Source: Euryarchaeota archaeon UBA82 (GTDB taxonomy: Archaea; Thermoplasmatota; Poseidoniia; Poseidoniales; Poseidoniaceae). Taken from it: a stretch of DNA of 15,762 bases. Position numbers and translations under genes: made by a program. The notes under the pieces were generated by a model. The model had not been told where the DNA came from and made no database searches. It was given only the letters and a program-made list of their open reading frames with translations. The stretch lies in the NCBI GenBank assembly GCA_002496635.1, contig DAKQ01000110.1, positions 1 to 15,762 on the forward strand, written 5' to 3'. Position 1 is the stretch's first letter. The number at the start of each line of letters is the position of its first letter. Of this stretch, positions 7,747 to 15,762 are shown piece after piece.

Positions 7747-7751
7747 CCCTC
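7747..7751 (-). promoter_or_regulatory. Shine-Dalgarno deciding the trhO start
   Basis: The minus strand reads GAGGG, 6 nt before the ATG at 7740. It supports that ATG rather than the upstream GTG at 7764 and matches the spacing of the other clear ribosome-binding sites in this window. Confidence 0.6.
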
Positions 7752-7777
7752 GAATATTACCCACTTAGCATCATCGA

Positions 7778-9523
7778 TTAACGACGCCAATCATGACGAC
7801 TCGCTAATGGATGTCGCCAACCCTGACCAAACGCACGAGGGGATACTCGTGGTGCTGGTGCCATTTGCCATCGCTTGTGTTCATTAGCTTCAAGGCGTCG
7901 AAGCACAGATACAACAGTCTCTCTTTCATGACCTTTAGAAGCAATTTCATCTGCACCATATCCTTCCTCAATATGATATTTCAAAATGGAGTCAAGAACT
8001 GCGTATGGAGGTAGTGTATCATCATCACGTTGATCAGGAGCAAGTTCAGCAGAAGGGGGTTTAGTGAGTGTCGATTCATTCACAGGAGGCTCTTTGCCGA
8101 TCTTTCTTGCTCGATTATTGAAAACATGGGCAAGGCCGTATACTTCCATTTTGTAAACATCACCAAGTGGAGTATAACCTCCAGCCATATCCCCATAGAG
8201 TGTACAATACCCTTGGGCAAGTTCTGATTTATTTCCAGTTGCAATCGCCATACGCTGCTGAGCGTTTGCATGAGACATCACAAGAATAGCACGCAATCGG
8301 GCCTGAATGTTTTCTCGAGCAACAGGTAATCCGTTGCTCAAGACCGTCTCGATTTGGCTCTCGAGAAGATGGTGGAGGTTGTCAATTGGTATTGAAGCAT
8401 ATTCCATGCCCAACGATTCTGCAGTAAATTTCGCATCGGATTTCGAATGATCTGATGAGAATCGAGAAGGCATGGAGAGTCCCAGTACCTTTTCTGGGCC
8501 AACTGCTGCACAAGCAACACATGCTGCAACTGCTGAATCGATTCCTCCACTTAGACCGAGAACAATTCGCTGAATTCCAGATTTTCGACAGTAATCACGA
8601 AGTCCTAATACGACAGCATCTGCAAGTGCTTCGAGTACTGTTTCCTCATCTTGTTCAAGCACACTTTTGCTCGATAATTGAATCAACCCACTGTTCTCTT
8701 CCTGTTTCATTGGAATCCATTGAGATCGAGTTGAATCATTCACATCAACAAGAAGAATTCCTTCTTCCCATGCAGGAGCGATAACCACGTCACCATTTGG
8801 CCAGGCTGCTAAAGAACGCCCATCAAACAATAGATCATCGTTACCACCTACTTGATTTGCAAGCAAAAACGGATGATTTAGGCATTCTGCTGCTGTTCGA
8901 GCAACTCGGAGTCTGGTCTGTATTTTTTCAGCATGATATGGTGACGCAGAAAGATTGACTGTTGCATCAAGTTGGACCCCTTGCCGCCCCCATTCTGCGA
9001 GTTGTTCAATTGGATCTGCATTGTATTCAGAAGGGGTTTCTCCTGAGACTTGCCATGCGTCCTCACAAACCGTAACGCCAAGTTCGAATGAACCATTGAT
9101 GGTTCTTGCAATTCCTGGACGATCATCAGCATCAAAATATCGAGCCTCATCAAACACATCATAGGTTGGAAGAAGTTGCTTGCGAGCGACAACTTTTGCA
9201 GGTGCTTGATTGCCGATAAGCAATACACCATTTCCTGGCTGTTCGCGTTGATTTTCTGGGACGGTTGGCGTACCAACAAGGACAGGTATATCCACATGGA
9301 TTTCTTTCGCCATATCTTGGGCGATTTGTATGAAACTCGGTTGCATCAGTAAATCTCTGGGAGGATAACCACAAATTGCAAGTTCTGTACTAACACATAC
9401 AGAAGCATCATGGGAATGAGCAAGACGAACCATCTCTTGTAAACGCTGAGCATTTCCTGCGAGATCACCCACCGTGGGATTGAATTGAAGCAGAGCAATG
9501 AGTCCCTTGCTTTGATTGCCCAT
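7778..9523 (-). CDS. nadE: Glutamine-dependent NAD+ synthetase
   Basis: This enzyme catalyses the last step of NAD biosynthesis: it amidates deamido-NAD with ATP, taking ammonia from glutamine. The 581-aa protein has both domains. An N-terminal nitrilase-type glutaminase (about 1-270) carries the triad Glu47 (STELAICGYPPRDLL), Lys115 (ARKQLLPTYDVFDE) and Cys153 (VTVCEDAW). The C-terminal synthetase (about 285-560) has the ATP-pyrophosphatase P-loop LGLSGGIDSAVAA at 322-334. It also has MPSRFSSDHS, the GNKSELAQGYCTLYGDMAGG stretch and KPPSAELAPDQRDDD. Length suits the shorter bacterial two-domain NadE. The family makes an ammonia tunnel between the domains. Start is the ATG at 9523, 38 nt after the giant gene stop. 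It leads a run of closely spaced metabolic genes. Confidence 0.96.
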   Translation of the reverse strand: MGNQSKGLIALLQFNPTVGDLAGNAQRLQEMVRLAHSHDASVCVSTELAICGYPPRDLLMQPSFIQIAQDMAKEIHVDIPVLVGTPTVPENQREQPGNGVLLIGNQAPAKVVARKQLLPTYDVFDEARYFDADDRPGIARTINGSFELGVTVCEDAWQVSGETPSEYNADPIEQLAEWGRQGVQLDATVNLSASPYHAEKIQTRLRVARTAAECLNHPFLLANQVGGNDDLLFDGRSLAAWPNGDVVIAPAWEEGILLVDVNDSTRSQWIPMKQEENSGLIQLSSKSVLEQDEETVLEALADAVVLGLRDYCRKSGIQRIVLGLSGGIDSAVAACVACAAVGPEKVLGLSMPSRFSSDHSKSDAKFTAESLGMEYASIPIDNLHHLLESQIETVLSNGLPVARENIQARLRAILVMSHANAQQRMAIATGNKSELAQGYCTLYGDMAGGYTPLGDVYKMEVYGLAHVFNNRARKIGKEPPVNESTLTKPPSAELAPDQRDDDTLPPYAVLDSILKYHIEEGYGADEIASKGHERETVVSVLRRLEANEHKRWQMAPAPRVSPRAFGQGWRHPLASRHDWRR

Positions 9524-9561
9524 GGTTAAGCCAACCCGCCGTGATTCATAGCCCTGATGCC

Positions 9562-12500
9562 TTACTTGTATTGCAGAATTTCGCCGTTAGCGTCTTTGTA
9601 CCACCAGCTCGAATCGTTCGGATCTTGCCACCACCAAACACCATCTGCACCTTGAGTCCAACCATCAGTAGTAGCAGTGGTTGTTGCCGCAGTTGTTGCT
9701 GCAGCAGAAGTTTCAGGAACGAATAAATCTGCATCAGGATCTTCAAACTCTTCCTCTTCATCTTCAAGATAATCAGAGTATTCGTCCCATTCAATTTCCA
9801 ATTTAGAACCACGTCGAACGGTGGCATTTCTTGCCATCAGGAGCAAGGCACCGATGATTCCAACAGCGAGCAGCAGGCCTATTGAACCAAGAACTGGATT
9901 AACTTCTCCAAAGACTGATTCTGTGAAACTTGGTTCTCGTTGTGGACGTACATCTATTGATGGACCATTGGCCTTGTTTCCATTTTCAAGGACGACTTCA
10001 ATCCATTGGAGACCTTCTATCTCAGGTCCCCAATCGAGAAGAATTGTTCCTACTGAACCTTCTGCAACCTCGACATTTGCATTTCGAAGAACTGATGTTG
10101 TTCCATCTGCACGTACCACAGAAACTGTTGCTGAAGTAGAACCATCAAGGGTACCTGTATTTTTGACAAATATCTGAACTGCAGTCGTCTCGCCTTCTTT
10201 GACGTTCAAACGAGAATATTGCATTGCTGGATTGTCGAGTTCAAAGGTTGGCCTTCTCCATTCCATCAACCATGAAGTCACCGAGTTTCCTGAAGAATCT
10301 CCATTTGCACCAAGCACCTGGTTGCCAGCAAGGTCACGACCCTCGACAAGGACGTTTACTGTCAACAGATCAATCAACATCTCATCGGTAATAACAGAAA
10401 GATCCATCTTACCTGTACCAACTAGATTGAGGCCACTAATTTCAGTTCCTTGAAGTAAGAATGGAGCATCTCCGCCTCGAATATAATCACCTGTGACGGT
10501 ATCTTCAACCCACCATACCAACCGTAAGGATTCATAATCGATACCACCTTCTTCTGAAAGAACAATGGTGACTTCATGTTCTTCTGCACTCAAAATTGCT
10601 CCAGGGCGAGGGGTTTGAACTTCTTTTGGTTCTGGACCAAGTCCATCGACAATCATCCATTTCACGGATGATTCTTTTGCAGTTGAGTCAATCCCCTGTG
10701 GTGGCAAGCAGCCCACAGACCAAGTGAGTGGAATCGTGCCAGAAGTCGAAGGACTTACAAGTGGAATATTCCAAATGCCGTCGTATGTTTGAACTGAATA
10801 CGTTTGTCCTGCGAACATAACATCAACACTGCAATTGAATTCTGGCATTGTTGTTGTTTTCTCAAAGACAAGACCGCCGGTGAGTTCGAACGGAGAGTTC
10901 GGCGGAATACGAGCTCCGTCCTCAAGCGATGAACCTTGAGTCAATACCAGAGATACTGTCTCTTGTGGAATCATCAATGCAGGAGAGAATCGCCACCGTA
11001 GTGCGGGGAATGTTTGGAGTACCTCTTGTCCAGCACGATCAACAATTCGAACACTCGGCTCTCTGAAGGTATCACCCAAATCGGGTGTTGTCCATGCCAG
11101 TTCGAGATCAACTACAAGGCGGGTATCTTTTTCATAGGGTCCTGCTTCTAATCCATTGAGAGCGAGCATATCGCAAGAATGGATAATCAGATGTATGCTA
11201 TTCGAAGTACATGAATCTGTTACGAAGTTCCATGTAAACGAAAGCGGTGAGGTTAGGATATTTGATGCAAGTTGAATCTCAACTGTCGTCAAATCAGAGG
11301 CTCCGTTTGGCTCACTCATATCAACACGCAGCGTGTATGCTTGGCCGGGGTGTATCCAGGATTGGACGCCTCCTTCCCAAGACATTGCATTCGATGAGAG
11401 TGTGGGTGGTCCATCAGGTCCAAGTTGATACATGAACAGATGCTCTCCATCGACTGAAGTTCCACCGTCTTGCAACGATTGCCCAGATGCATCATTTCCT
11501 ACAAGGTATCCAGCCACTTTCTGGCCTAATGACCCCATTGAATCATCGAAAAGAAGCGTATACAATCCTGTAGAAACTGTAAGATCGGTTGGTATAATCA
11601 AGGATCTTGATTTGTATTCATCAGCACTTGGCCACCCGTTGAGATCAGTATCATCAGCCCATTCTCGCCAAAGCATGACATTAACATTGGAAGGCAGCAG
11701 AACAGGATCCAGAATTTGGAATTGGACTGTTTGACTGGTGGAAGCTACACGATGGTCATACCAGTCAACACTGGAGAAAATGACCGAAGGCGAGGTTGGA
11801 TCTATCTTGAACGAGCGGATTTGCTCTGATTCGACGACAATATCTCCCCCTTCCAATGGAACGACTCGAACGGTCCATTCAAGGTCTCCAAAGGTAAACG
11901 GTGCTACATCTGAAACATTCCACATATCGCCATCAAGAGAAGTAGTGTTTGCAACCATTGTCGAGCCCTGCCAAAGTTGGACTTCAGCATCTCCATCGGC
12001 AAATGAATCAAAGCCTTCAACTCCTTCATAGCCCACATCGATTGAAAAGTTTAGACCTGTTCCAGCGGCTAGGTATTCGGTTGATGGTGAAACTGGACCG
12101 TTATCATCTGTGATCAGAACAGATTTGATGACCAAATCGTTTTCAAGTGCCTGAAGTCCAGCTCCACCCCAGAAACTTTGACTGGGTCTTGAAACGACAT
12201 CGTTATCAAGAACTACTCGCATTGAGACAGAAAGGTGTTGCTCGTCATCCCAACCTTGTTCAATTCTGAATTGAACTGTCATCTCGCTCATGGTTGCAGA
12301 AATACTGGTTACGGTGAGTGGTTGCGTTGGGTGAAGTTCAACCAGATGACTGTCCCCTTGGCCAAGAGGCGTACCTCCACCTACAGGAAGGAGCCACGTT
12401 GCATGATTCAATTCACCTTGAACATCCAAGCGAACAACGGTTGCTGAAAAATCTTCATCGATATTGAATCTTGTAGTGAAGGACATCCAACGTTGTGATG

Positions 12501-14631
12501 GCGTCATTGGCCATGTCGCGTTAGCGATAGATGCAGTTCCAGTTTCAACTTCCTCACTAAATCCTAGATCGGTCACTTCAACAATGATTTTCCCTTGTGA
12601 TAATCCTGTGAAGGGGAAGGTTATGGCTGGATTAGCGCTTACTGTCCTTGTTGCTGAATTCGCAGCCATCACCAAGGGTGATTGTTCATCTGCACTTATT
12701 GAGACCGAGGTATTGAACGGAACTGCAAGATTAGAGAAGGTTGCAAAACCATTTCCGTATGCTTCGATGTCCACAAGCGCAAAGCCTTCGCCCATGTGAT
12801 AAAGCACTCCAGATTGACTTGCTAAAGTGGCTTGCAATAAATCAAGTTCAGTAGAATTGAGTTGTAAATGATATGCAGTGTGTCCATCTATGACCTTTGA
12901 GACGATCGTATTGCCTCCAACACGAAGCGATATGCCAGTCATATTCCCGTTATTAGATGAAACTCCTAGGCCAAAACCACCCAATTCAGAAGTTGGAATC
13001 CAAGCTGAAGTCGAAGCGATACCTGAAAACCCGAATCCAGATCCAATCGAATATTCTCCTGAGCTAAATTTGTCTTGGAATCCCCATGACCCTATTCGGA
13101 CGTCTTCTCCGCCCCACTCATTGATTCCATCATTGTTGATATCAAGAGACGGAGCATTCGTCTTTCCGCCCGTTTGTAGCGTGACTTGTACCTTGTCAAG
13201 CAAACTCGGCGTGCTTGAATTGTGGACAAATTGGAGTTGGAAAGAATGATCATTTGCTCCAAGTAAACCAGAGTATGGTAGACTTATCGGAGTCCAACTT
13301 TCTGATGCATGATGGCGAACATATGCATCGTATTCATTCATCACTGCTGAGACCAAATAGCCAGCCATTGGCGCATTATTCGCAAACCAAGGCGAAGTGA
13401 TTGTGCTGTTGTTGAATGAAGTCAAACCTCCGGCTAAAATCGATGCATTTGTCACACTCCATCCTCGATTGGAAGGGTCTGTGGTGAATTCTTCGGTCAT
13501 GAGACCTCCTGCAGAGATCGATTCGACAATTGGCATTGCATTGGTGCTCGACCCATACAGTTCTAGACGCAATCTTAGAGAACCATATTCTTCCCAATCA
13601 ACTGCATCAAGATGGATTCGAGTTCCATTCATCGATTCAAAGCCAGATATGTTTTCGCCAGTAACTTCGTCAATAAGCGTCCATGTTAGGAAGGAATTTT
13701 GAGGGAAATCAGCGTTGATGTGCATTGGTGCATATGGCCCTTCTGCGAGTGAAAAAGAGTTTGAATTGTTGTATCCGAACGAAGGGCTGGTCCATTGCGT
13801 TAATGGAGGAAGGACGATTTTTATATCGTCAACAAACCAGTAATCGCAACACGTTGAACTGCCACTTGTTTGGTGAAGGCGGACTTGGAAGTTCGAGTGA
13901 TAAGCTCCCGTTGGCAAAGTAGTCATGAACTGAAAATTGGTAGTCTGGGCTCCACCGCCGCTTTCCGTGTGGAACGTATTCCAATTCCCTGCGCTATTTT
14001 TGTACTGGAACTGGAGGTTTTCTCCACTATCAGGAGTTTCCCCACAACCCGATCGGCCTTCGTGTACCCAAGCGTGGAATGGAATATTTACGCGATTCGC
14101 GAGATCTATTACAGGAGATGTGGCATATGTTGAGCCAGCATAGGTTCGAAGTGAACCTCCACTCGAACCGTTATATCCACACGCTGGTGTTGTAACTCGA
14201 CCGCTATATGAATTCGAAAACGTCCATCCTTGAGCCCCGTTGTTGAAATCATACCCTGGTGAAGAACCAGAACCTGTTAACAATCCTGATTGAGAATACG
14301 TATTGCTATGATTTGCATCTGGATGATTCCATGCGGATGCACCTTGCCACAAGAGGGTCTGAGAATTCTGAAGCGGCGAAGATTGCATCGTCATCTCAAG
14401 GTTTGTGATCGAACCCGTAGAGGAAGGCAGAGTCAACTCAAACGGATTCTGGCTGGACTGACCGGGACGAATATCAACCGAAATAGGTGTGTTCTCCCCA
14501 ACGAATGATGGCGCAGTAATCTCTTCAAGAACCTCAAAAGACGCAGTTGGAGCAAGTGAAGTGAATGGTGCGAACACGAATAAGAACAGAACGAAGAAAG
14601 CAACGCTCCGACCTTTCAAAGACCCGGCCAT
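9562..14631 (-). CDS. Giant (1689 aa) membrane-anchored surface protein with Trp-rich cytoplasmic tail
   Basis: The N-terminus is a signal peptide (basic start, FFVLFLFVF core, residues ~8-30). The large outer part is beta-rich with many N-X-S/T sequons. Residues ~126-275 form a jelly-roll-like module (MAM/ConA-like pattern) with Cys151, Cys196, Cys261 and Cys262, ending in DYWFVDDIKI. Residues ~380-488 look like a second, Cys-poor copy. DINNDGINEWGG at 497-508 resembles a calcium-binding Asp loop. Further Ig-like stretches follow, then a CARDB-like domain at ~1462-1560 (VKEGETTAVQIFVKNTG). One TM helix (VLGSIGLLLAVGIIGALLLM, 1580-1599) is followed by basic residues, so the tail is probably cytoplasmic. 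The tail has an acidic stretch, an Ala/Thr linker and a Trp-rich end. No enzyme motif was found, so an adhesin, envelope or binding role is inferred. Start is the ATG at 14631, without a visible Shine-Dalgarno. Confidence 0.92.
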   Translation of the reverse strand: MAGSLKGRSVAFFVLFLFVFAPFTSLAPTASFEVLEEITAPSFVGENTPISVDIRPGQSSQNPFELTLPSSTGSITNLEMTMQSSPLQNSQTLLWQGASAWNHPDANHSNTYSQSGLLTGSGSSPGYDFNNGAQGWTFSNSYSGRVTTPACGYNGSSGGSLRTYAGSTYATSPVIDLANRVNIPFHAWVHEGRSGCGETPDSGENLQFQYKNSAGNWNTFHTESGGGAQTTNFQFMTTLPTGAYHSNFQVRLHQTSGSSTCCDYWFVDDIKIVLPPLTQWTSPSFGYNNSNSFSLAEGPYAPMHINADFPQNSFLTWTLIDEVTGENISGFESMNGTRIHLDAVDWEEYGSLRLRLELYGSSTNAMPIVESISAGGLMTEEFTTDPSNRGWSVTNASILAGGLTSFNNSTITSPWFANNAPMAGYLVSAVMNEYDAYVRHHASESWTPISLPYSGLLGANDHSFQLQFVHNSSTPSLLDKVQVTLQTGGKTNAPSLDINNDGINEWGGEDVRIGSWGFQDKFSSGEYSIGSGFGFSGIASTSAWIPTSELGGFGLGVSSNNGNMTGISLRVGGNTIVSKVIDGHTAYHLQLNSTELDLLQATLASQSGVLYHMGEGFALVDIEAYGNGFATFSNLAVPFNTSVSISADEQSPLVMAANSATRTVSANPAITFPFTGLSQGKIIVEVTDLGFSEEVETGTASIANATWPMTPSQRWMSFTTRFNIDEDFSATVVRLDVQGELNHATWLLPVGGGTPLGQGDSHLVELHPTQPLTVTSISATMSEMTVQFRIEQGWDDEQHLSVSMRVVLDNDVVSRPSQSFWGGAGLQALENDLVIKSVLITDDNGPVSPSTEYLAAGTGLNFSIDVGYEGVEGFDSFADGDAEVQLWQGSTMVANTTSLDGDMWNVSDVAPFTFGDLEWTVRVVPLEGGDIVVESEQIRSFKIDPTSPSVIFSSVDWYDHRVASTSQTVQFQILDPVLLPSNVNVMLWREWADDTDLNGWPSADEYKSRSLIIPTDLTVSTGLYTLLFDDSMGSLGQKVAGYLVGNDASGQSLQDGGTSVDGEHLFMYQLGPDGPPTLSSNAMSWEGGVQSWIHPGQAYTLRVDMSEPNGASDLTTVEIQLASNILTSPLSFTWNFVTDSCTSNSIHLIIHSCDMLALNGLEAGPYEKDTRLVVDLELAWTTPDLGDTFREPSVRIVDRAGQEVLQTFPALRWRFSPALMIPQETVSLVLTQGSSLEDGARIPPNSPFELTGGLVFEKTTTMPEFNCSVDVMFAGQTYSVQTYDGIWNIPLVSPSTSGTIPLTWSVGCLPPQGIDSTAKESSVKWMIVDGLGPEPKEVQTPRPGAILSAEEHEVTIVLSEEGGIDYESLRLVWWVEDTVTGDYIRGGDAPFLLQGTEISGLNLVGTGKMDLSVITDEMLIDLLTVNVLVEGRDLAGNQVLGANGDSSGNSVTSWLMEWRRPTFELDNPAMQYSRLNVKEGETTAVQIFVKNTGTLDGSTSATVSVVRADGTTSVLRNANVEVAEGSVGTILLDWGPEIEGLQWIEVVLENGNKANGPSIDVRPQREPSFTESVFGEVNPVLGSIGLLLAVGIIGALLLMARNATVRRGSKLEIEWDEYSDYLEDEEEEFEDPDADLFVPETSAAATTAATTTATTDGWTQGADGVWWWQDPNDSSWWYKDANGEILQYK

Positions 14632-14655
14632 GACTATGCCTGAATTTGAAAGGTC
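14610..14655. repeat. 11-bp perfect inverted repeat around the giant-gene start codon
   Basis: GACCTTTCAAA at 14610-14620 is the exact reverse complement of TTTGAAAGGTC at 14645-14655, with a 24-nt spacer (14621-14644) that contains the giant-gene ATG (14629-14631). In the giant-gene mRNA this would fold into a stem with the start codon in the loop, if transcription begins upstream of 14655. As DNA it could be an operator in the divergent spacer. The repeat is read directly; the function is inference. Confidence 0.6.
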
Positions 14656-14728
14656 TTGAATGTGTCACTCCTCAATCTTCCTCGAAAATGAGGGAGAGGT
14701 TGAAATCAACAGTGTGATTCGCAGGGTC
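14632..14728. promoter_or_regulatory. Divergent spacer between giant surface protein and ileS
   Basis: This 97-bp spacer should hold both promoters. It contains the outer arm of the inverted repeat. GGGAGAGG at 14692-14699 could be a Shine-Dalgarno for a GTG at 14714. No clear archaeal TATA box was found on either strand. If ileS really starts at the in-frame ATG at 14660, the spacer shrinks to 28 bp. Confidence 0.35.
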
Positions 14729-15762
14729 ATGGTTCGACCGTCAGCAGCAGGTGACCTCGATGCAGTAGAGCTTGAAACCGCTTTACTGAACACATGGAAG
14801 AGTGAAAACGCCTTCGAATCCTCAATCGGCTCGAGTAAAAATGGTGCACCGTTCATTTTCTTGGAAGGTCCGCCGACTGCAAATGGCAAACCTGGCATAC
14901 ACCACGTCGTCGCCAGAGCCTACAAAGATCTTGTATGTCGTTGGAAGACTATGGAAGGCTTCCTCGTACAACGTAAAGGCGGTTGGGACACGCATGGTTT
15001 ACCTGTTGAAATCGAAGTACAGAAGCGACTCGATTTGATGAGCAATGAAGCCATTGAAGAATTCGGAATGCAGGCGTTCAACGACGCTTGTCGAGAAAGC
15101 GTATGGACCTATGAAACCGCTTGGAGAGAAATGACAGAACGAATGGCATATTGGGTAGATTTGGACAATCCGTATGTTACATTGGACAACAATTATGTCG
15201 AATCATGCTGGTGGGCCCTCAAACAAATGTTCGATAAGAATCTCTTGTACAGAGGCCATAAGGTACTCCCATATTGCCCTCAAACAGGGACATCTTACTC
15301 AAGTCACGAAGTTGCTCTTGGCTACAAGGAAGTTGAGGAACCTTCAGTATACATCAAATTCAAACTCACCGATGATGATGCATCCATCCTCGCATGGACG
15401 ACAACACCATGGACACTTCCAGGTAACGTTGGCCTTGCAGTAGGACCAGAAGTAACCTATGCTCGCTGTAAAGTTCGAGAAGAACCTGAGGGATGGCAAG
15501 GACGAGGCGGTGCAATCGTTGGAGAAGAATTGATTCTAGCCAAGGATCTAATGGGTGAAGTGTTACGACACCACGTCGATATTATCGAAGAAATTCCAGG
15601 CTCTGCTCTTGTTGGCCAATCTTATGAACCGCTCTTCCCAGGTGCTGTGCCCCGGGGAGATTCTGATACAGCATGGACTGTACTTTCAGCTGACTGGGTT
15701 ACAACAACCGACGGAACAGGTGTTGTACATACCGCAGTCATGTACGGTGAAGATGATTACAA
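14729..15762 (+). CDS. ileS: Isoleucyl-tRNA synthetase, N-terminal 344 residues (truncated by window end)
   Basis: This class Ia synthetase charges tRNA-Ile with isoleucine. Visible motifs are the helix ELETALLNTWKSENAFESS, then FLEGPPTANGKPGIHHV, where PGIHH (55-59) stands at the HIGH position. Next come KTMEGFLVQRKGGWDTHGLPVEIEV, a stretch with YVESCWWALKQMFDKNLLYRG and VLPYCPQTGTSYSSHEV, and the CP1 editing-domain Thr-rich motif AWTTTPWTLPGN near 222-233. The IleRS identity is clear from GWDTHGLPVE plus the YCP-x-TGTS-SSHEV order. The KMSKS loop and anticodon domain lie beyond the window. The frame is open back to an ATG at 14660, with a GTG at 14714; I chose the ATG at 14729 because it puts the first helix at the usual distance from the N-terminus. 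The PGIHH form is seen in the eukaryote-like IleRS type of bacteria such as Bacteroidetes. Confidence 0.93.
   Translation, partial: MVRPSAAGDLDAVELETALLNTWKSENAFESSIGSSKNGAPFIFLEGPPTANGKPGIHHVVARAYKDLVCRWKTMEGFLVQRKGGWDTHGLPVEIEVQKRLDLMSNEAIEEFGMQAFNDACRESVWTYETAWREMTERMAYWVDLDNPYVTLDNNYVESCWWALKQMFDKNLLYRGHKVLPYCPQTGTSYSSHEVALGYKEVEEPSVYIKFKLTDDDASILAWTTTPWTLPGNVGLAVGPEVTYARCKVREEPEGWQGRGGAIVGEELILAKDLMGEVLRHHVDIIEEIPGSALVGQSYEPLFPGAVPRGDSDTAWTVLSADWVTTTDGTGVVHTAVMYGEDDY

Noticed and set aside
8878..9297. 139-codon minus frame inside nadE
   Set aside because: It overlaps the glutaminase domain of NadE, including its catalytic Lys and Cys, in another frame and has the Gln/Leu/Ser-rich look of an out-of-frame translation.
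9524..9561. Terminator or separate promoter between the giant gene and nadE
   Set aside because: Only 38 nt without a hairpin followed by a T-run on the minus strand, and no clear TATA box; read-through seems at least as likely.
9656..9712. Low-complexity Ala/Thr tract as a possible microsatellite or CRISPR-like repeat
   Set aside because: It is an in-frame Ala/Thr linker in the tail of the giant protein, with degenerate codons and no regular repeat-spacer spacing.
9821..10177. 118-codon plus-strand open frame antisense to the giant protein
   Set aside because: The giant frame here encodes a clear CARDB-like domain and TM helix; the plus frame has Ser/Pro/Arg-rich shadow composition.
14632..14728. 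T-box or tRNA-like leader upstream of ileS
   Set aside because: The spacer is under 100 bp with no T-box sequence or tRNA-like folds, and T-boxes are a bacterial Gram-positive feature.

Overview
The window most likely comes from a planktonic marine euryarchaeon, probably Marine Group II (Candidatus Poseidoniales). This is inferred, not proven. The reasons are two very large secreted or membrane-anchored Ig-like surface proteins (one ending in a TM segment, an acidic tail and a Trp-rich C-terminus), a fused aconitase X-type enzyme that fits the archaeal modified mevalonate pathway, moderate GC and very tight gene packing. Several housekeeping genes look bacterial-type: glutamine-dependent NadE, TrhO, PrxQ, and an IleRS with a PGIHH signature. 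Such a mix is known for mesophilic marine archaea. No rRNA, tRNA, CRISPR array, IS element or phage gene was seen.

Layout. (1) 1-2230, minus strand: a 143-aa unrecognised protein, then a secreted repeat-domain surface protein cut by the left window edge. The surface protein's GTG start overlaps the stop of the small gene, and its Shine-Dalgarno lies inside that gene. (2) 2231-2395: a divergent intergenic region. (3) 2396-4160, plus strand: a tight three-gene cluster of PrxQ peroxiredoxin, a left-handed beta-helix acetyltransferase and a flavin reductase-like FMN-binding protein with an N-terminal extension. (4) 4136-14631, minus strand: five genes read from right to left. They are a 1689-aa surface protein, glutamine-dependent NAD synthetase, the TrhO tRNA hydroxylase, a fused large+small aconitase X/phosphomevalonate dehydratase, and an extended-SDR sugar-nucleotide epimerase/dehydratase. 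Gaps are 38, 37, 16 and 4 nt, so at least the last four, and possibly all five, are co-transcribed. The SDR gene ends in a 25-bp tail-to-tail overlap with the flavoprotein gene. (5) 14632-14728: a short divergent spacer carrying half of an 11-bp perfect inverted repeat that brackets the surface-protein start codon. (6) 14729 to the end, plus strand: the N-terminal part of isoleucyl-tRNA synthetase.

No obvious new defence or mobile system is present. The points most worth a second look are the inverted repeat around the giant-gene start, the Trp-rich cytoplasmic tail of the giant surface protein, the one-chain phosphomevalonate dehydratase candidate, the unknown protein coupled to the secreted protein, and the N-terminal extension of the flavoprotein.
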